Positions 28,017 through 37,684 of a stretch of 64,000 nucleotides of DNA are shown one piece after another. The notes beneath the pieces were generated by a model, which was given only the letters and a program-made list of their open reading frames with translations, was not told where the DNA came from and searched no databases. The position numbers were made by a program, and so were the translations under genes. The stretch spans positions 103,969-167,968 of the forward strand of contig ONCK01000003.1 in assembly GCA_900316315.1 (NCBI GenBank). The letters are read 5' to 3'. Each line of letters opens with the position of its first letter. Within the stretch, counting starts at the first letter, position 1. The DNA is from an uncultured Prevotellaceae bacterium (GTDB lineage: Bacteria > Bacteroidota > Bacteroidia > Bacteroidales > Bacteroidaceae).

Positions 28017-28559
28017 TCATGAGGCCACATGTCGGAAAAAGGAAAAATTGACACTCCCATAGGCGCGGTGCTCCACAAAAGAAGGATGACTGGAGAAATC
28101 ATAATCCTTGCCATGCTCAAGTACAAACAGACCGTCATCCGCCAGAATCTGACTCTTAAGGACAAGGTCGGGCAAACTATCCAGAGCCTTCAATGCATAG
28201 GGAGGATCGGCAAAAACCAGGCCAAAAGTTTCGCGGCATTGAGGTACAAAGCGCAATACGTCTCCTCTCAGAGGTAGCCATGCTTCATCATTCAGCTTGT
28301 CGGCGATCGATTGGATGAAAGCATAGTGGAGAGCATCTTTCTCTACCGAAACGACACGGCGACAACCTCTCGAGAGCAACTCAATGCTGATACTGCCCGT
28401 ACCGGCAAAAAGGTCAAGAGCCCGAAGCCCTTCAAAATCGACATATGCCCGCAAGACGTTAAAGAGATTTTCTTTGGCGAAGTCAGTCGTCGGGCGTGCC
28501 TTAAATTTGGATGGGATATCAAAACGACGCCCCTTGTATTTACCTGTAATTACCCTCAT
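28017..28559 (-). CDS. rsmD: 16S rRNA (guanine966-N2)-methyltransferase RsmD
   Basis: 180 residues from ATG 28559 (MRVITGKYKGRR), preferred over an upstream TTG. SAM-binding ALDLFAGTGSISIELLSRG, catalytic FADPPY motif. The RNA-binding N-terminal signature ITGKYKGRRFDIP..KARPTTDFAKENLFNVL is diagnostic. It methylates G966 in the small-subunit rRNA. It begins 24 nt after the DUF3822 gene, a pairing found widely in Bacteroidales. Confidence 0.94.
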   Translation of the reverse strand: MRVITGKYKGRRFDIPSKFKARPTTDFAKENLFNVLRAYVDFEGLRALDLFAGTGSISIELLSRGCRRVVSVEKDALHYAFIQSIADKLNDEAWLPLRGDVLRFVPQCRETFGLVFADPPYALKALDSLPDLVLKSQILADDGLFVLEHGKDYDFSSHPSFVEHRAYGSVNFSFFRHVAS

Positions 28560-28583
28560 CTCTGTCTGAAATAACAAAAAATG

Positions 28584-29399
28584 TCAGTATGCACGCAGCA
28601 GAAGTATAATCATATCATAGGGCAGCTCGCGTGATATCCGGAGCACATGACGATTGAACACCTCCTCCGGCTTGACCAGGAAACAATTGGGCAGATATAC
28701 GCGTACTTTTTCCTGTAATTGATCTGCAGTCGGCCGCGGACCGACCAGATATATTTCATCTGTCTGAGCAACGACCTTCCACGCCTTGGCTACTGAGAGC
28801 AAATAGTAGAGCTTGTCGTCGATTGTACACGCCCTATAGCTGTTTAGCAGACTGATGCCGGAACTGGACCTGAAAGCCACAAGCGTCATCATGTCACCAT
28901 CTATATTGGCAAAGAGCTTTCCCGACGATGCGACAGGCAGACTGCTCTCCGCAAAATGAAGCACCAACGGAGTCAGCGTGCTATGAAATGTAGCAGAGGG
29001 ATAAGTATCCGTGACAATATTGGCCAAATCACGGTCCAAAGCAAAAAGCAGGATTGCATTGAGCCGCGGCAGAGTATCAAAATAGACGACTTGCGGACTC
29101 AGCCCTGCAGGATAATTATACTGATAGAGCTCTGCAGCATCGTCTTCATCAAATTCGTTCAAGGGGACGAGCGTCACAGGCGAGGAGACGCTCACGTGTA
29201 CAATACTGAAGTCACCCTTAGCCAGTGATACCCGAGTCAGTGCAGACCGCATATTGGCGCCGAGCGAAATCGTCGGATTCGCGGCAAACACACAGTAGTT
29301 GAGCGTGCTGTCCTTGATGCGGTCATAGCGGGCAAAAATAATCTTGTCCGCTGAAATTCTGATATAGAGTGTATCACTTCCAGCCAGCGTCATTGCCAT
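28584..29399 (-). CDS. DUF3822 family protein
   Basis: 271 residues. It resembles the Bacteroidota family DUF3822 (PF12864) in length, in its actin-fold-like beta pattern (TLYIRISADKIIFARYD, FSIVHVSVSSPVTLVPLNEFDEDDAAELY) and in its place directly upstream of rsmD. No catalytic motif is visible and the function is unknown. The repeated neighbourhood with rsmD suggests a link to ribosome maturation, which is inference. A -7 box (TACTTTTG) lies at 29445-29438. Confidence 0.75.
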   Translation of the reverse strand: MAMTLAGSDTLYIRISADKIIFARYDRIKDSTLNYCVFAANPTISLGANMRSALTRVSLAKGDFSIVHVSVSSPVTLVPLNEFDEDDAAELYQYNYPAGLSPQVVYFDTLPRLNAILLFALDRDLANIVTDTYPSATFHSTLTPLVLHFAESSLPVASSGKLFANIDGDMMTLVAFRSSSGISLLNSYRACTIDDKLYYLLSVAKAWKVVAQTDEIYLVGPRPTADQLQEKVRVYLPNCFLVKPEEVFNRHVLRISRELPYDMIILLLRAY

Positions 29400-29437
29400 T
29401 TCAGATCAAGTTTGGGCGGAATATATTGTTGTTATGA

Positions 29438-29445
29438 CAAAAGTA
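29438..29445 (-). promoter_or_regulatory. -7 box for DUF3822-rsmD-helicase unit
   Basis: Minus strand TACTTTTG, 38 nt before ATG 29399. Confidence 0.5.
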
Positions 29446-29485
29446 CAAATTTTATTGTCAATCACCGACTATGAGCAACTCTTTT

Positions 29486-30913
29486 TTAAAACATGGGAGA
29501 AAATATCCGAACAAAAGACTCAATCAACCGACGACGAAGATTGCGCTTATTCCATCTCTGCAAGTTGATCCGCTCACACTTCAGTTTAGCCTCCTTATAC
29601 AGTGCCTTAGCCCTCAGCGCCATCTCGTCGTCATAAATCAGCGCGCTGTCCTCGAAGGTGTCCAGCATACTGCGAAAGTCGAGATTAGCCGACCCCACCG
29701 AGACAAAATGGTCGTCGACCACGATGAGTTTGGCATGAAGCATACCAGGTGTATAGAGCAACACTTCCACTCCTGCTCTCAGCATATCTCCAAAATACGA
29801 CTCGTTAGCCCAAGTCATCCAGAAGCCACCCGGACGTTTGGGAACCATCAGCTGCACTTTCACCCCGCTCATCGCTGCTGTCTGGAGCGAACTAATCAGC
29901 GACGCCGTCGGCATGAAATAAGGTGTCTGAAGCAATATGTAGCGCCGAGCGCTCTGTATGACCTTGTTAAATCCCATCAGCAGATTGGGCCATGCGCTGA
30001 AGGGCGCAGACTGTACGATCTGAATCAAAGCTCCCTCCTGACTGGGCCATTTGCCCACATCCGGATAATAAACAGGATCGGTTATCATCTGTTTGCAGGC
30101 CACATACCAGTCAGCCAGGAAGAGCAATTGCATCGCCCAGACGCCGCCGCCCTGAAGCCTCATCTGTAAGTCGCGCCACTCACCGCCGTGTACTCCTCGC
30201 ACGTAGCGCAGTGCCAGATTCATGCCGCCGATATATCCTGTGCGTCCGTCAATGATCACCAGTTTGCGGTGGTTGCGATAGTTGACCCGGTGAGCCAGTA
30301 CCGGCACATGCACAGGCATAAAGGACTCAACCTCTATACCTCCGTCCGCCATCTCGCGGAAAAAACGCTTTCTCACCGACCAACAACCCACGTCGTCATA
30401 TATTAATCTCACTCTCACGCCTCGTTTTACAGCATCTAGCAGCGCATCCTTGACCAATTGACCTACAGGATCATTCTCTATGATAAAAAACTCTAGATGC
30501 ACGTGATGTCTTGCCCGACCTATGTCGCGTAGCAAATCAATCAGCCACTCCCGGCCATAAGTGTAATACTGGCCTCTGTTACCGCCAAAAGGCAGCGCCA
30601 TACCGTGTCGCTTGAAAAAGCGGATCAGTGCTACATCCTCATCATCCTCTTTGTAGTAAGACTCCTGACTAACATACTTCGACATAATCTTGCGGGTAAG
30701 CAAGTCCACGCTTCGCTTACCGATCACCCGCTTGCGACGGATATTTTGCCCAAAAAAATAATAAAGCAACAGTCCCAAGCCGGGTATCGCTACGATAGCA
30801 ATAATCCATGCAATCGTCTCTGCCGGCTCATGATTGTCAAGCATTACTGAGACCACTGTACTTATAATAAGCAAAAAGTACAGGATACCAAATATCCAGT
30901 TGACCCACTCCAT
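29486..30913 (-). CDS. cls: Cardiolipin synthase (phospholipase D family)
   Basis: 475 residues. Two N-terminal membrane helices (WIFGILYFLLIISTVVSVML and IAWIIAIVAIPGLGLLLYYFFG). Two HKD motifs follow: NHRKLVIIDGRTGYIGGMN and LHAKLIVVDDHFVSVGSANLD. Bacterial Cls joins two phosphatidylglycerol molecules into cardiolipin in the inner membrane. It stands alone on the minus strand and starts near an AT-rich spacer. Confidence 0.93.
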   Translation of the reverse strand: MEWVNWIFGILYFLLIISTVVSVMLDNHEPAETIAWIIAIVAIPGLGLLLYYFFGQNIRRKRVIGKRSVDLLTRKIMSKYVSQESYYKEDDEDVALIRFFKRHGMALPFGGNRGQYYTYGREWLIDLLRDIGRARHHVHLEFFIIENDPVGQLVKDALLDAVKRGVRVRLIYDDVGCWSVRKRFFREMADGGIEVESFMPVHVPVLAHRVNYRNHRKLVIIDGRTGYIGGMNLALRYVRGVHGGEWRDLQMRLQGGGVWAMQLLFLADWYVACKQMITDPVYYPDVGKWPSQEGALIQIVQSAPFSAWPNLLMGFNKVIQSARRYILLQTPYFMPTASLISSLQTAAMSGVKVQLMVPKRPGGFWMTWANESYFGDMLRAGVEVLLYTPGMLHAKLIVVDDHFVSVGSANLDFRSMLDTFEDSALIYDDEMALRAKALYKEAKLKCERINLQRWNKRNLRRRLIESFVRIFSPMF

Positions 30914-31126
30914 GCTTTATTCGTCTGATACGATACGGATACAAAGATAATTATTTCTGGGCAAAACAAGCCTTAAGTCGAAAGCAACCAAAGAGAAAAT
31001 GTTTTCAGAGCATTCCCCATGCAGTATTGCCCTGACCCTCCTATTCTAACTAAGCCTTTTTATACTACTGTGCGAGGTTTCTCTACACTCCCCTCTCTTG
31101 TGCAAGAATGTATACGTCGCCGCCTA

Positions 31127-31939
31127 TCATGCGTACTCCTGGCTGACACGACGAGTCAAGGCGACAAACTGGGCGACGCTGAGTTGCTCCGGCCGTTGCG
31201 TCATGATGGGGTCGGCAAGCAACCCGCTATGGTCAACATCCGACTCATGTTCTCTGTCCAGCTGAGCAAGCAACGGCTTGATGGAGCCTCGCATCATCTT
31301 CCGACGCTGATTGAATACAATCTTTACAAGGCGCTTAAAGAGTCGTTCGTCACATCCTAGCTCGCGGATCTGATTGCGGGTAAATCGGACCACAGCACTC
31401 TTAACCTTGGGCGGCGGGCTAAATACCGTCTCAGGCACCGAAAAGAGATATTCCGCATCATACCACGCCTGTAACAGGACGCTGAGGATACCGTACGCTT
31501 TGCTGCCAGGCCCACTACAGAGACGCTCTGCCACTTCCTTCTGGAGCATACCCGTACAACAGGGAATGATGTCGCGATAGTCGAGCATCTTAAAGAATAT
31601 CTGGCTGCTGATGTTATACGGATAATTGCCTGTCAGCACAAAGGGCTTGCCATCAAAGATTTCATTGAGCCTCATCTTAAGGAAATCTCCCTCAACAATA
31701 TAATTACGCAGCATTGGGAATGTCTCTCTCAGATAGTTAATACTCTCAGTGTCAATTTCGACAACCTTGAGCAAACGCCGCTTGGGCAGCAAATACTGAG
31801 AGAGCGCCCCCATGCCCGGTCCGACTTCCAATATGGGGAGATCGGGACATACGTCGACAGTATCGGCTATACGCTGGGCAATGGACAAGTCTATAAGGAA
31901 ATGCTGTCCGAGATTTTTTTTGGGATGAACTCTATACAT
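31127..31939 (-). CDS. rsmA: 16S rRNA (adenine1518/1519-N6)-dimethyltransferase RsmA (KsgA)
   Basis: 270 residues from ATG 31939 (MYRVHPKKNLGQHFLIDL). SAM motif ILEVGPGMGALSQYL, catalytic LTGNYPYNISSQIF, and late FSPPPKVKSAVVRF with FNQRRKMMRGSIK. It dimethylates two adjacent adenines near the 3' end of 16S rRNA. The longer frame up to 32014 is rejected because the -7 box (TATCTTTG, 32003-31996) lies inside it. Confidence 0.95.
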   Translation of the reverse strand: MYRVHPKKNLGQHFLIDLSIAQRIADTVDVCPDLPILEVGPGMGALSQYLLPKRRLLKVVEIDTESINYLRETFPMLRNYIVEGDFLKMRLNEIFDGKPFVLTGNYPYNISSQIFFKMLDYRDIIPCCTGMLQKEVAERLCSGPGSKAYGILSVLLQAWYDAEYLFSVPETVFSPPPKVKSAVVRFTRNQIRELGCDERLFKRLVKIVFNQRRKMMRGSIKPLLAQLDREHESDVDHSGLLADPIMTQRPEQLSVAQFVALTRRVSQEYA

Positions 31940-31995
31940 TCGGATAAAATGAGTATTTTTGCTTATTGCAAGTCGGCGGCACCGGTCTTGTAATG

Positions 31996-32003
31996 CAAAG
32001 ATA
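31996..32003 (-). promoter_or_regulatory. -7 box for rsmA, fixes its start
   Basis: Minus strand TATCTTTG, 57 nt before ATG 31939. Confidence 0.6.
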
Positions 32004-32029
32004 GTTATTTCCAACAGTTAGATACCGAT

Positions 32030-33022
32030 TTGAAGCAGCATATTTCCAAGATAATCCGCATACTGTTCCCCTTCCTGCTAGGCGGGGGCATACTTTATTG
32101 GATGTATCGCGACTTCCCGTTTGGTGAAATGGGAGATTTACTGCTTCACAAAATGAAATGGAGCTGGATGCTCCTGTCCTTTATTCCTGGCATTTTGGCT
32201 CAGGTGTTCAGAGGCCTGCGTTGGAGACAGACATTGGTTCCCCTGGGTGAGCAGCCCCGACGCAGTACCTGTATTTATGCCATCTTCCTCTCCTATGCCT
32301 CCAGTTTGCTAATACCCCGTATTGGAGAAGTCATGAGATGCGGTGTACTGACACGACACGAAAGGATTTCCTTTGCTAAATCTCTCGGTACGGTCGTGAT
32401 GGAGCGTATCGTAGACAGTCTGCTTATCCTCTTGATGGTAGGAAGTGTACTGCTCTGGCAATTGCCAGTCATTATGCAATTCTTTGATTTGACGGGTGTA
32501 GGCCTGCAAGGCGTTCTATCCAAGTTTACCACCACAGGCATCATCGTCACAGCCATCTGTGTAGCCACCATCATCGCCCTCGGCTTTTTCCTGATAAGAC
32601 GACTCAATCTCTCTTACAAGCTGAGCGAAGCGCTCAAAGGTCTCGGCAGCGGCATTGCCTCGCTGCGCAAGATTAAAAACATTCCCCTCTACATCTTTTA
32701 CTCCCTAGGAATCTGGGTGGCCTATTTCCTGCATTATTGGCTCACCTTTTTTTGCTTTGATTTCACATCCCACATGAGCCTGACGGCTACCATTGTCTCC
32801 TTTTGCATTGGCACAATAGCCGTCATTGTTCCTACGCCCAACGGGGCGGGATCGTGGCATTTTGCCGTCAAAACCATACTCGTCATTTACGGACTCGGGC
32901 AGATGGAGGCCATTAGTTTTGTCCTCATCGTCCACAGCGTGCAGACACTGCTCCTAATTCTATTAGGCATATATGCCCTCGTCGCCTTGCAACTGGGACA
33001 TCGGAAGGAGGTCCGGCCATGA
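32030..33022 (+). CDS. LPG synthase-like integral membrane protein (flippase domain), copy 1
   Basis: 330 residues, 7-8 predicted membrane helices. Family landmarks of the lysylphosphatidylglycerol-synthase TM domain (UPF0104): PRIGEVMRCGVLTRHERISFAKSLGTVVMERIVDSL in two parts, and near the end VPTPNGAGSWHFAVKTILVIYGL. It starts with TTG (MKQHISKII), with no in-frame ATG until residue 25. The soluble aminoacyl-transferase domain of MprF is absent, so it may move or sense lipids, function unknown. Its stop overlaps the start of copy 2 (ATGA). Confidence 0.8.
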   Translation: MKQHISKIIRILFPFLLGGGILYWMYRDFPFGEMGDLLLHKMKWSWMLLSFIPGILAQVFRGLRWRQTLVPLGEQPRRSTCIYAIFLSYASSLLIPRIGEVMRCGVLTRHERISFAKSLGTVVMERIVDSLLILLMVGSVLLWQLPVIMQFFDLTGVGLQGVLSKFTTTGIIVTAICVATIIALGFFLIRRLNLSYKLSEALKGLGSGIASLRKIKNIPLYIFYSLGIWVAYFLHYWLTFFCFDFTSHMSLTATIVSFCIGTIAVIVPTPNGAGSWHFAVKTILVIYGLGQMEAISFVLIVHSVQTLLLILLGIYALVALQLGHRKEVRP

Positions 33023-34029
33023 CTCCCGTCATTCGACGAAGCTTGGAGGTCACCCTGTCCCTGCTCTTGGCCTTCGCCATCCTGTGGTGGCTGTACAGAG
33101 ACTTTCCTTTCTCCGAAGTCGGAGAGACACTGCGTCATGGAGTACGCTGGCACTGGATGGCCATATCTCTGCTCTTTGGCATTTTTCCCCAGATACTGCG
33201 TGGCATACGCTGGCGTATGGCTCTTGAACCTTTAGGACAGCGTCCCACTGTCAGACACTGTATCTACGCCATCTATATGAGCTTTGCGGCTAGTCTGGTC
33301 ATCCCGCGCATAGGCGAGGTCTCACGATGTGCAACACTCAAGCGCACAGACGGCACCCACTTCTCGACAGCATTGGGAACGGTCGTGACGGAACGCATCA
33401 TTGACTCTCTGCTTGTGCTGCTCATCATCGGAATCACATTTCTCTGTGCCCTACCCTCCTTCATGCGCTTCTTCGCCAATATCGGCCTTGATCGTGAGCG
33501 CTTCTTTGAGACCTTCTCACCGACAGGTATTCTCGTGACCGCTGTATGCCTTGGGGTTCTCATTGCGGGAGGAATCATTATTTACCGCAGACTGGAGGTC
33601 GGCAACCGGCTGAAGGATAAATTGTCGCTTTTTGTCCAAGGGATAGCCTCTGTCCGGCGTGTCAGATATCCTTGGCTTTATGGTGTATTTACCTTAGCCA
33701 TTTGGATATGCTATTTTCTCCACTTTTACCTTGCCTTCTTTGCCTTTGACTTCACATCAAACCTGGGGCTCAAGGCTGGGATGCTCGCCTTCTGCATGAT
33801 TACCGTGGCCGTGCTCGTACCCACTCCCAATGGTGCCGGCCCATGGCACTTCGCCGTTAAAGTAGTGCTGATGCAGTTTGGCGTAAGCGCCTCCAAGGCC
33901 ATTCTTTTTGCCCTCATCGTCCATGCTCTCCAGACCTTACTGGTCATACTGCTGGGGCTCTACGGACTCATTAGGCTCAGACTAGAGCGAGTATCCCATA
34001 TACAATTTATAGAATCAAACCACAATTAA
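33019..34029 (+). CDS. LPG synthase-like integral membrane protein (flippase domain), copy 2
   Basis: 336 residues and clearly a paralogue of the preceding gene along its whole length. Shared segments include WWLYRDFPFSEVGETL, LRGIRWRMALEPLGQRP, YAIYMSFAASLVIPRIGEVSRCA, GTVVTERIIDSLLVLLI and VPTPNGAGPWHFAVK. The four-base ATGA overlap implies translational coupling, and the two could form a heterodimer. pepD follows after 12 nt, so the three genes are one operon. Confidence 0.82.
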   Translation: MTPVIRRSLEVTLSLLLAFAILWWLYRDFPFSEVGETLRHGVRWHWMAISLLFGIFPQILRGIRWRMALEPLGQRPTVRHCIYAIYMSFAASLVIPRIGEVSRCATLKRTDGTHFSTALGTVVTERIIDSLLVLLIIGITFLCALPSFMRFFANIGLDRERFFETFSPTGILVTAVCLGVLIAGGIIIYRRLEVGNRLKDKLSLFVQGIASVRRVRYPWLYGVFTLAIWICYFLHFYLAFFAFDFTSNLGLKAGMLAFCMITVAVLVPTPNGAGPWHFAVKVVLMQFGVSASKAILFALIVHALQTLLVILLGLYGLIRLRLERVSHIQFIESNHN

Positions 34030-34041
34030 ACCCAATATGTC

Positions 34042-35499
34042 ATGAAAATTCAAGATTTGGAGCCGAAAGGCATTTGGCAGAACTTCTATCTGCTCACACA
34101 AGTCCCCCGTCCATCCGGACATCTCGACAAAATCCAACAGTTTCTCCTCCAGTGGGCAAAGGAGAGAGACATTGAAGCCTTCAAAGACAATGCAGGCAAC
34201 ATCATCATGCGCAAGCCCGCTACGCCAGGCATGGAAAATCGCAAGATGGTCACCTTTGAAGGACACATGGACATGGTGCCGCAAAAAGCAGCTGACAGCA
34301 AGCATGACTTTCTTACGGATCCTATCGAGACCTATATCGATGGAGACTGGGTCAAGGCCAAGGGAACGACGCTCGGCAGCGATGATGGTATGGGCGTAGC
34401 CACGGCGATGGCTGTGCTGGAAGACAAGACACTCAAGCACGGTCCCATCGAGGCCCTCTTCACAGTCGACGAGGAGACCTGCATGTACGGCGTCAACCAC
34501 CTCAAGCCCGATACCCTCAAGGGCGAAATCTTGCTCAATCTGGACAATGAGACCGAGGGAGACTTTATCATCGGATGTGCAGGTGGCGTAGACGTAGCAG
34601 GAGAACTGGATTATCAGGAAGCACCTACAGAAAAGGGCGACATCGCATACAAGGTTGTACTTAAAGGACTCAAAGGCGGCCACAGCGGCTTGGAAATCTC
34701 TCTTGGTCGAGCCAATGCCAACAAGTTGTTTGCTCGCTTCGCCGATGACGCTGTAGAGGAACTTGATGCAGACCTCTCCTGCTGGGATGGCGGCAATATG
34801 CGCAACGCTATCCCCAACCGTGCCGAGGGCGTCTTTGTCATCAATCCCGAGCAGAAAGAGGCATTTCTCCAACTTGTAACGGAGTGGGAACAGACTTTCA
34901 AAGACGAATATGAGGGCATAGAGGAAGGACTGATCCTCACGGCCGAGCCAGTTGCCCTGCCTGAAAAAGTTGTGCCGACCGAAATACGCGACAATCTCAT
35001 CGATGCAGTCATGGCATGCCGTGTCGGAGTACTCCGCCAAATACCAGCAATACCAGAAATCGTTGAGACATCGTGCAATCTGGGCATTGTCAAGATAGCA
35101 GACGGCAAGGCACAGACAGACGTCCTCGTACGCAGCTCACGCGAGAGCATGCTTGAGTATCTCGCTGGTCAAGTAGATGCCGCCTTTGAGATGGCTGGCA
35201 TGAAGACTTCCTTCCAAGGACGCTATCCCGCCTGGCAGCCCAATGTAAACAGTCCTATTGTCAGTGTCATCGAGCAAGTGTACAAAGATATGTTCCCCGG
35301 CGAACAAGCCAAAGTACAAGTGGTACACGCAGGTGTCGAGTGTGGCATCATCCAGACGGTCTATCCCAATATGGACGCCGTCAGCTTCGGGCCGACACTC
35401 CGCTCACCCCACACGCCATTTGAGCGATGCAATATACCGTCAGTAGCCAAGTATTATAAGTTCGTTGTCAAGCTGCTGGAGAACATTCCAGAAAAGTAA
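34042..35499 (+). CDS. pepD: Aminoacyl-histidine dipeptidase PepD (M20 family)
   Basis: 485 residues. Metal-binding motifs of the M20C peptidases: TFEGHMDMVPQK (His and Asp), TTLGSDDGMGVATAMA (bridging Asp), TVDEETCMYGVNHL (catalytic Glu pair), LDNETEGDFIIGCAGG, GGHSGLEISLGRANANK (dimer domain), and C-terminal HAGVECGIIQTVYPNMDAVSFGPTLRSPHTPFE. This is a cytosolic dizinc peptidase with broad dipeptide specificity. It is third in the operon with the two membrane proteins and is followed by a strong terminator. Confidence 0.94.
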   Translation: MKIQDLEPKGIWQNFYLLTQVPRPSGHLDKIQQFLLQWAKERDIEAFKDNAGNIIMRKPATPGMENRKMVTFEGHMDMVPQKAADSKHDFLTDPIETYIDGDWVKAKGTTLGSDDGMGVATAMAVLEDKTLKHGPIEALFTVDEETCMYGVNHLKPDTLKGEILLNLDNETEGDFIIGCAGGVDVAGELDYQEAPTEKGDIAYKVVLKGLKGGHSGLEISLGRANANKLFARFADDAVEELDADLSCWDGGNMRNAIPNRAEGVFVINPEQKEAFLQLVTEWEQTFKDEYEGIEEGLILTAEPVALPEKVVPTEIRDNLIDAVMACRVGVLRQIPAIPEIVETSCNLGIVKIADGKAQTDVLVRSSRESMLEYLAGQVDAAFEMAGMKTSFQGRYPAWQPNVNSPIVSVIEQVYKDMFPGEQAKVQVVHAGVECGIIQTVYPNMDAVSFGPTLRSPHTPFERCNIPSVAKYYKFVVKLLENIPEK

Positions 35500-35528
35500 T
35501 TGTCCCGTCTTGTCAAGGACAGTTAGCC

Positions 35529-35571
35529 GAAGCCTGCAAGCCCTCTCGTGAGTTTGCAGGCTTCTTTTTTG
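35529..35571 (+). terminator. Rho-independent terminator after pepD
   Basis: GAAGCCTGCAA (35529-35539) pairs with TTGCAGGCTTC (35554-35564), followed by TTTTTT. Confidence 0.88.
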
Positions 35572-35881
35572 TCCTATAGAAAAAAATGACCCTTTCTAAA
35601 ATACCGGTTGTACAAGCCTCGATCAGGTCTGGGGCTATCTATTCAAATCCGTATCCGATTGAGGCTCAACGTCCTCGTATCCACATAAATGGCAGGCCTA
35701 ACGGAGAAAAGTCCGTCAACGTCACAAAGCCAATATAATCTCTCTGAGCACTGATAGAGAAGAGAAATGTTACACACTCTATGCTCCTTCCAAAAAGCAG
35801 TCTTGCCATAAAGAAAAAGCCATATGCCATCTGCAAGCTGGAAGTCTTCTCACGCGAACATACGCATACCTTTAATATAAA
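35572..35881. other. Intergenic region pepD to FadL-like gene
   Basis: About 310 nt between two terminators of convergent genes. I see no gene or repeat. Confidence 0.5.
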
Positions 35882-35919
35882 ACCAAGATGGACTTAGCAC
35901 AAACTAAATCCATCTTGGT
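35882..35919 (-). terminator. Terminator after the FadL-like gene
   Basis: ACCAAGATGGA (35882-35892) pairs exactly with TCCATCTTGGT (35909-35919); on the minus strand the stem is followed by TTTTATATT. Confidence 0.75.
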
Positions 35920-35960
35920 AACATATATAGACGTCTTACAGCCTACGCCAAAGCCACCCT

Positions 35961-37523
35961 TTAGAATCTGTATCCTATAGTAAGCATAAACTTACTACGG
36001 TCGAGCTTTATCCGGCTGGAGGGGCAATCATTGTGAGCAGAAGGATTGTTCATCTGCGTATTGAAGGCGTAAAAATCTCCATGCTGGTTCTGATACATAT
36101 AGGCGGCGTCAGCATAAAACTTACCAAAGGTAAATCCGATACCGCATGTAAAACGATTGATCTCTGAGAGATTCATATAGTCAGTCGTCGTCGTATAGTC
36201 CAAAGAGGCGCTGTTGATAAACTGATTGCGATAAGCAGACTTATTATATGGAGAAGACACATAGTTGTATCCTATGCGGAGAGCAACATGTGGATCGACC
36301 ATATATTCCAGACCGAGCTTGATGGTACTGACTCCCTTCATATGGCGGTCAGCCTCATTCTTAAGAGCTTCGTCATCCTCATTGTCATCGTAATAGTCGC
36401 CCCAATCATCTAACCATCCGCCTCTATCATAGCTGATTTTTGCTTTAGAGAAATCGGCATACTCATATTCTGCATCTACAGCCAAACAATTGAAGAATGT
36501 AGAACCGAGACTGAAGTTGAACTTCCAAGGAGTGTAAAGATTGTACTTGTAGTCGACATCCGTCCACTGGTGCGGATCAGTCTGGGAAGCATCTGCGTAA
36601 TCGACATCCAAGTAAGTGGTAGAACGCATCTTGAGATTGTAGTATGTAGGCGTGGAGAAGGAGAAACCAAAACGGAACGGATTATCCTTAATAGGCCGAA
36701 TGATCATACCCGCCTTGAAGTCTACACCTGTACCCGAGACATCGCGGTGATCAGTAAGGTACATATTGCCTGCAGCCACATTGGCAGAAGTAATCAAGGC
36801 TTCATCATATTCCATATAGCTATTGAAATCAACATTGTGCATGCCGACGGTGAAACCGAGATAGAACTGGTTGCTCAAGTTGAGACCTAAGTTGATATCA
36901 TATTCCTGGAGACTACCCCATTGGGCCTTACGAAAAGCGTTGGCCGTAGCTCCATAGGCATCATAGTTGCCGGTGCCGTCATCATTAATCAGCCAGTCCT
37001 CATAAGCCATCTTGGCCGAAGGTACAGGATTGGCATTTGTGCCCGTCACACCCCAGAAGTTGGCCAAATCTGCATACTGCCAAGTTGCAGAAGCATTGCC
37101 AAAGTTTCCTAAGTCGGAACGAGAGGTGTTGACAAGTGTGTTGAAGTCTTTGCTTTTATGGTAATTAAAGCCAAAATTAAGAAATTTGGTTGTATTACCA
37201 TTGAGATTGAGCGCATAGACAAAGCCAATTTGATCAAAATTGACATGGGTTGGATTTTTCCCATGAAACTTGTCTGCATCCAATTGGCTGGCAATACTTG
37301 CCGTAACGGCGATATCACTATGCCGGTAGAGGGCAGTACCTGCTGGGTTTGTGCTCATCGTGGAAAGGTCAGCACCCAGTGAGTTCATAGCGCCACCTAG
37401 TCCTACATAGCGGGCAGTTCCATTGAGGTCCGTAGCCGAGAAATCACCCAACTGATAGATATCCTGGGCAGAAACACCCGCGGACATCAAGAGGAAAGAC
37501 AGTAAGAAAATTTTATTTTTCAT
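35961..37523 (-). CDS. FadL/OmpP1-like outer-membrane transport protein
   Basis: About 520 residues from ATG 37523 (MKNKIFLLSFLLMSAGVSAQ, a clear signal peptide). After cleavage: DIYQLGDFSATDLNGTARYVGLGGAMNSLGADLSTMSTNPAGTALYR, where 'NPAG' with the preceding Ser/Thr pattern is the landmark of the OmpP1/FadL/TodX family. Alternating strands follow and the C-terminus is FMLTIGYRF with a terminal Phe, typical of beta-barrels inserted by BamA. It probably takes up hydrophobic compounds; relatives are often labelled 'hemin receptor' without proof. It lies 161 nt after the Trp/Tyr-rich gene. Confidence 0.82.
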   Translation of the reverse strand: MKNKIFLLSFLLMSAGVSAQDIYQLGDFSATDLNGTARYVGLGGAMNSLGADLSTMSTNPAGTALYRHSDIAVTASIASQLDADKFHGKNPTHVNFDQIGFVYALNLNGNTTKFLNFGFNYHKSKDFNTLVNTSRSDLGNFGNASATWQYADLANFWGVTGTNANPVPSAKMAYEDWLINDDGTGNYDAYGATANAFRKAQWGSLQEYDINLGLNLSNQFYLGFTVGMHNVDFNSYMEYDEALITSANVAAGNMYLTDHRDVSGTGVDFKAGMIIRPIKDNPFRFGFSFSTPTYYNLKMRSTTYLDVDYADASQTDPHQWTDVDYKYNLYTPWKFNFSLGSTFFNCLAVDAEYEYADFSKAKISYDRGGWLDDWGDYYDDNEDDEALKNEADRHMKGVSTIKLGLEYMVDPHVALRIGYNYVSSPYNKSAYRNQFINSASLDYTTTTDYMNLSEINRFTCGIGFTFGKFYADAAYMYQNQHGDFYAFNTQMNNPSAHNDCPSSRIKLDRSKFMLTIGYRF

Positions 37524-37684
37524 ATTCTTCAATATTTGCGAGAAATTATGAGATGAGGGGCTGCATCCCTTTATCCAATATCGGATATTGGCGAGATAGA
37601 CAGGCACAACGTGTCAACGGTAGCAAAAACTATAGCCTATAGCATCCACTGTCTACGAATCCTTTGCGCCTTAGTCTCTGCTGA

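Noticed and set aside
34015..35040. 341-codon minus-strand frame
   Set aside because: It is antisense to pepD, which has all metal-site motifs in the plus frame.
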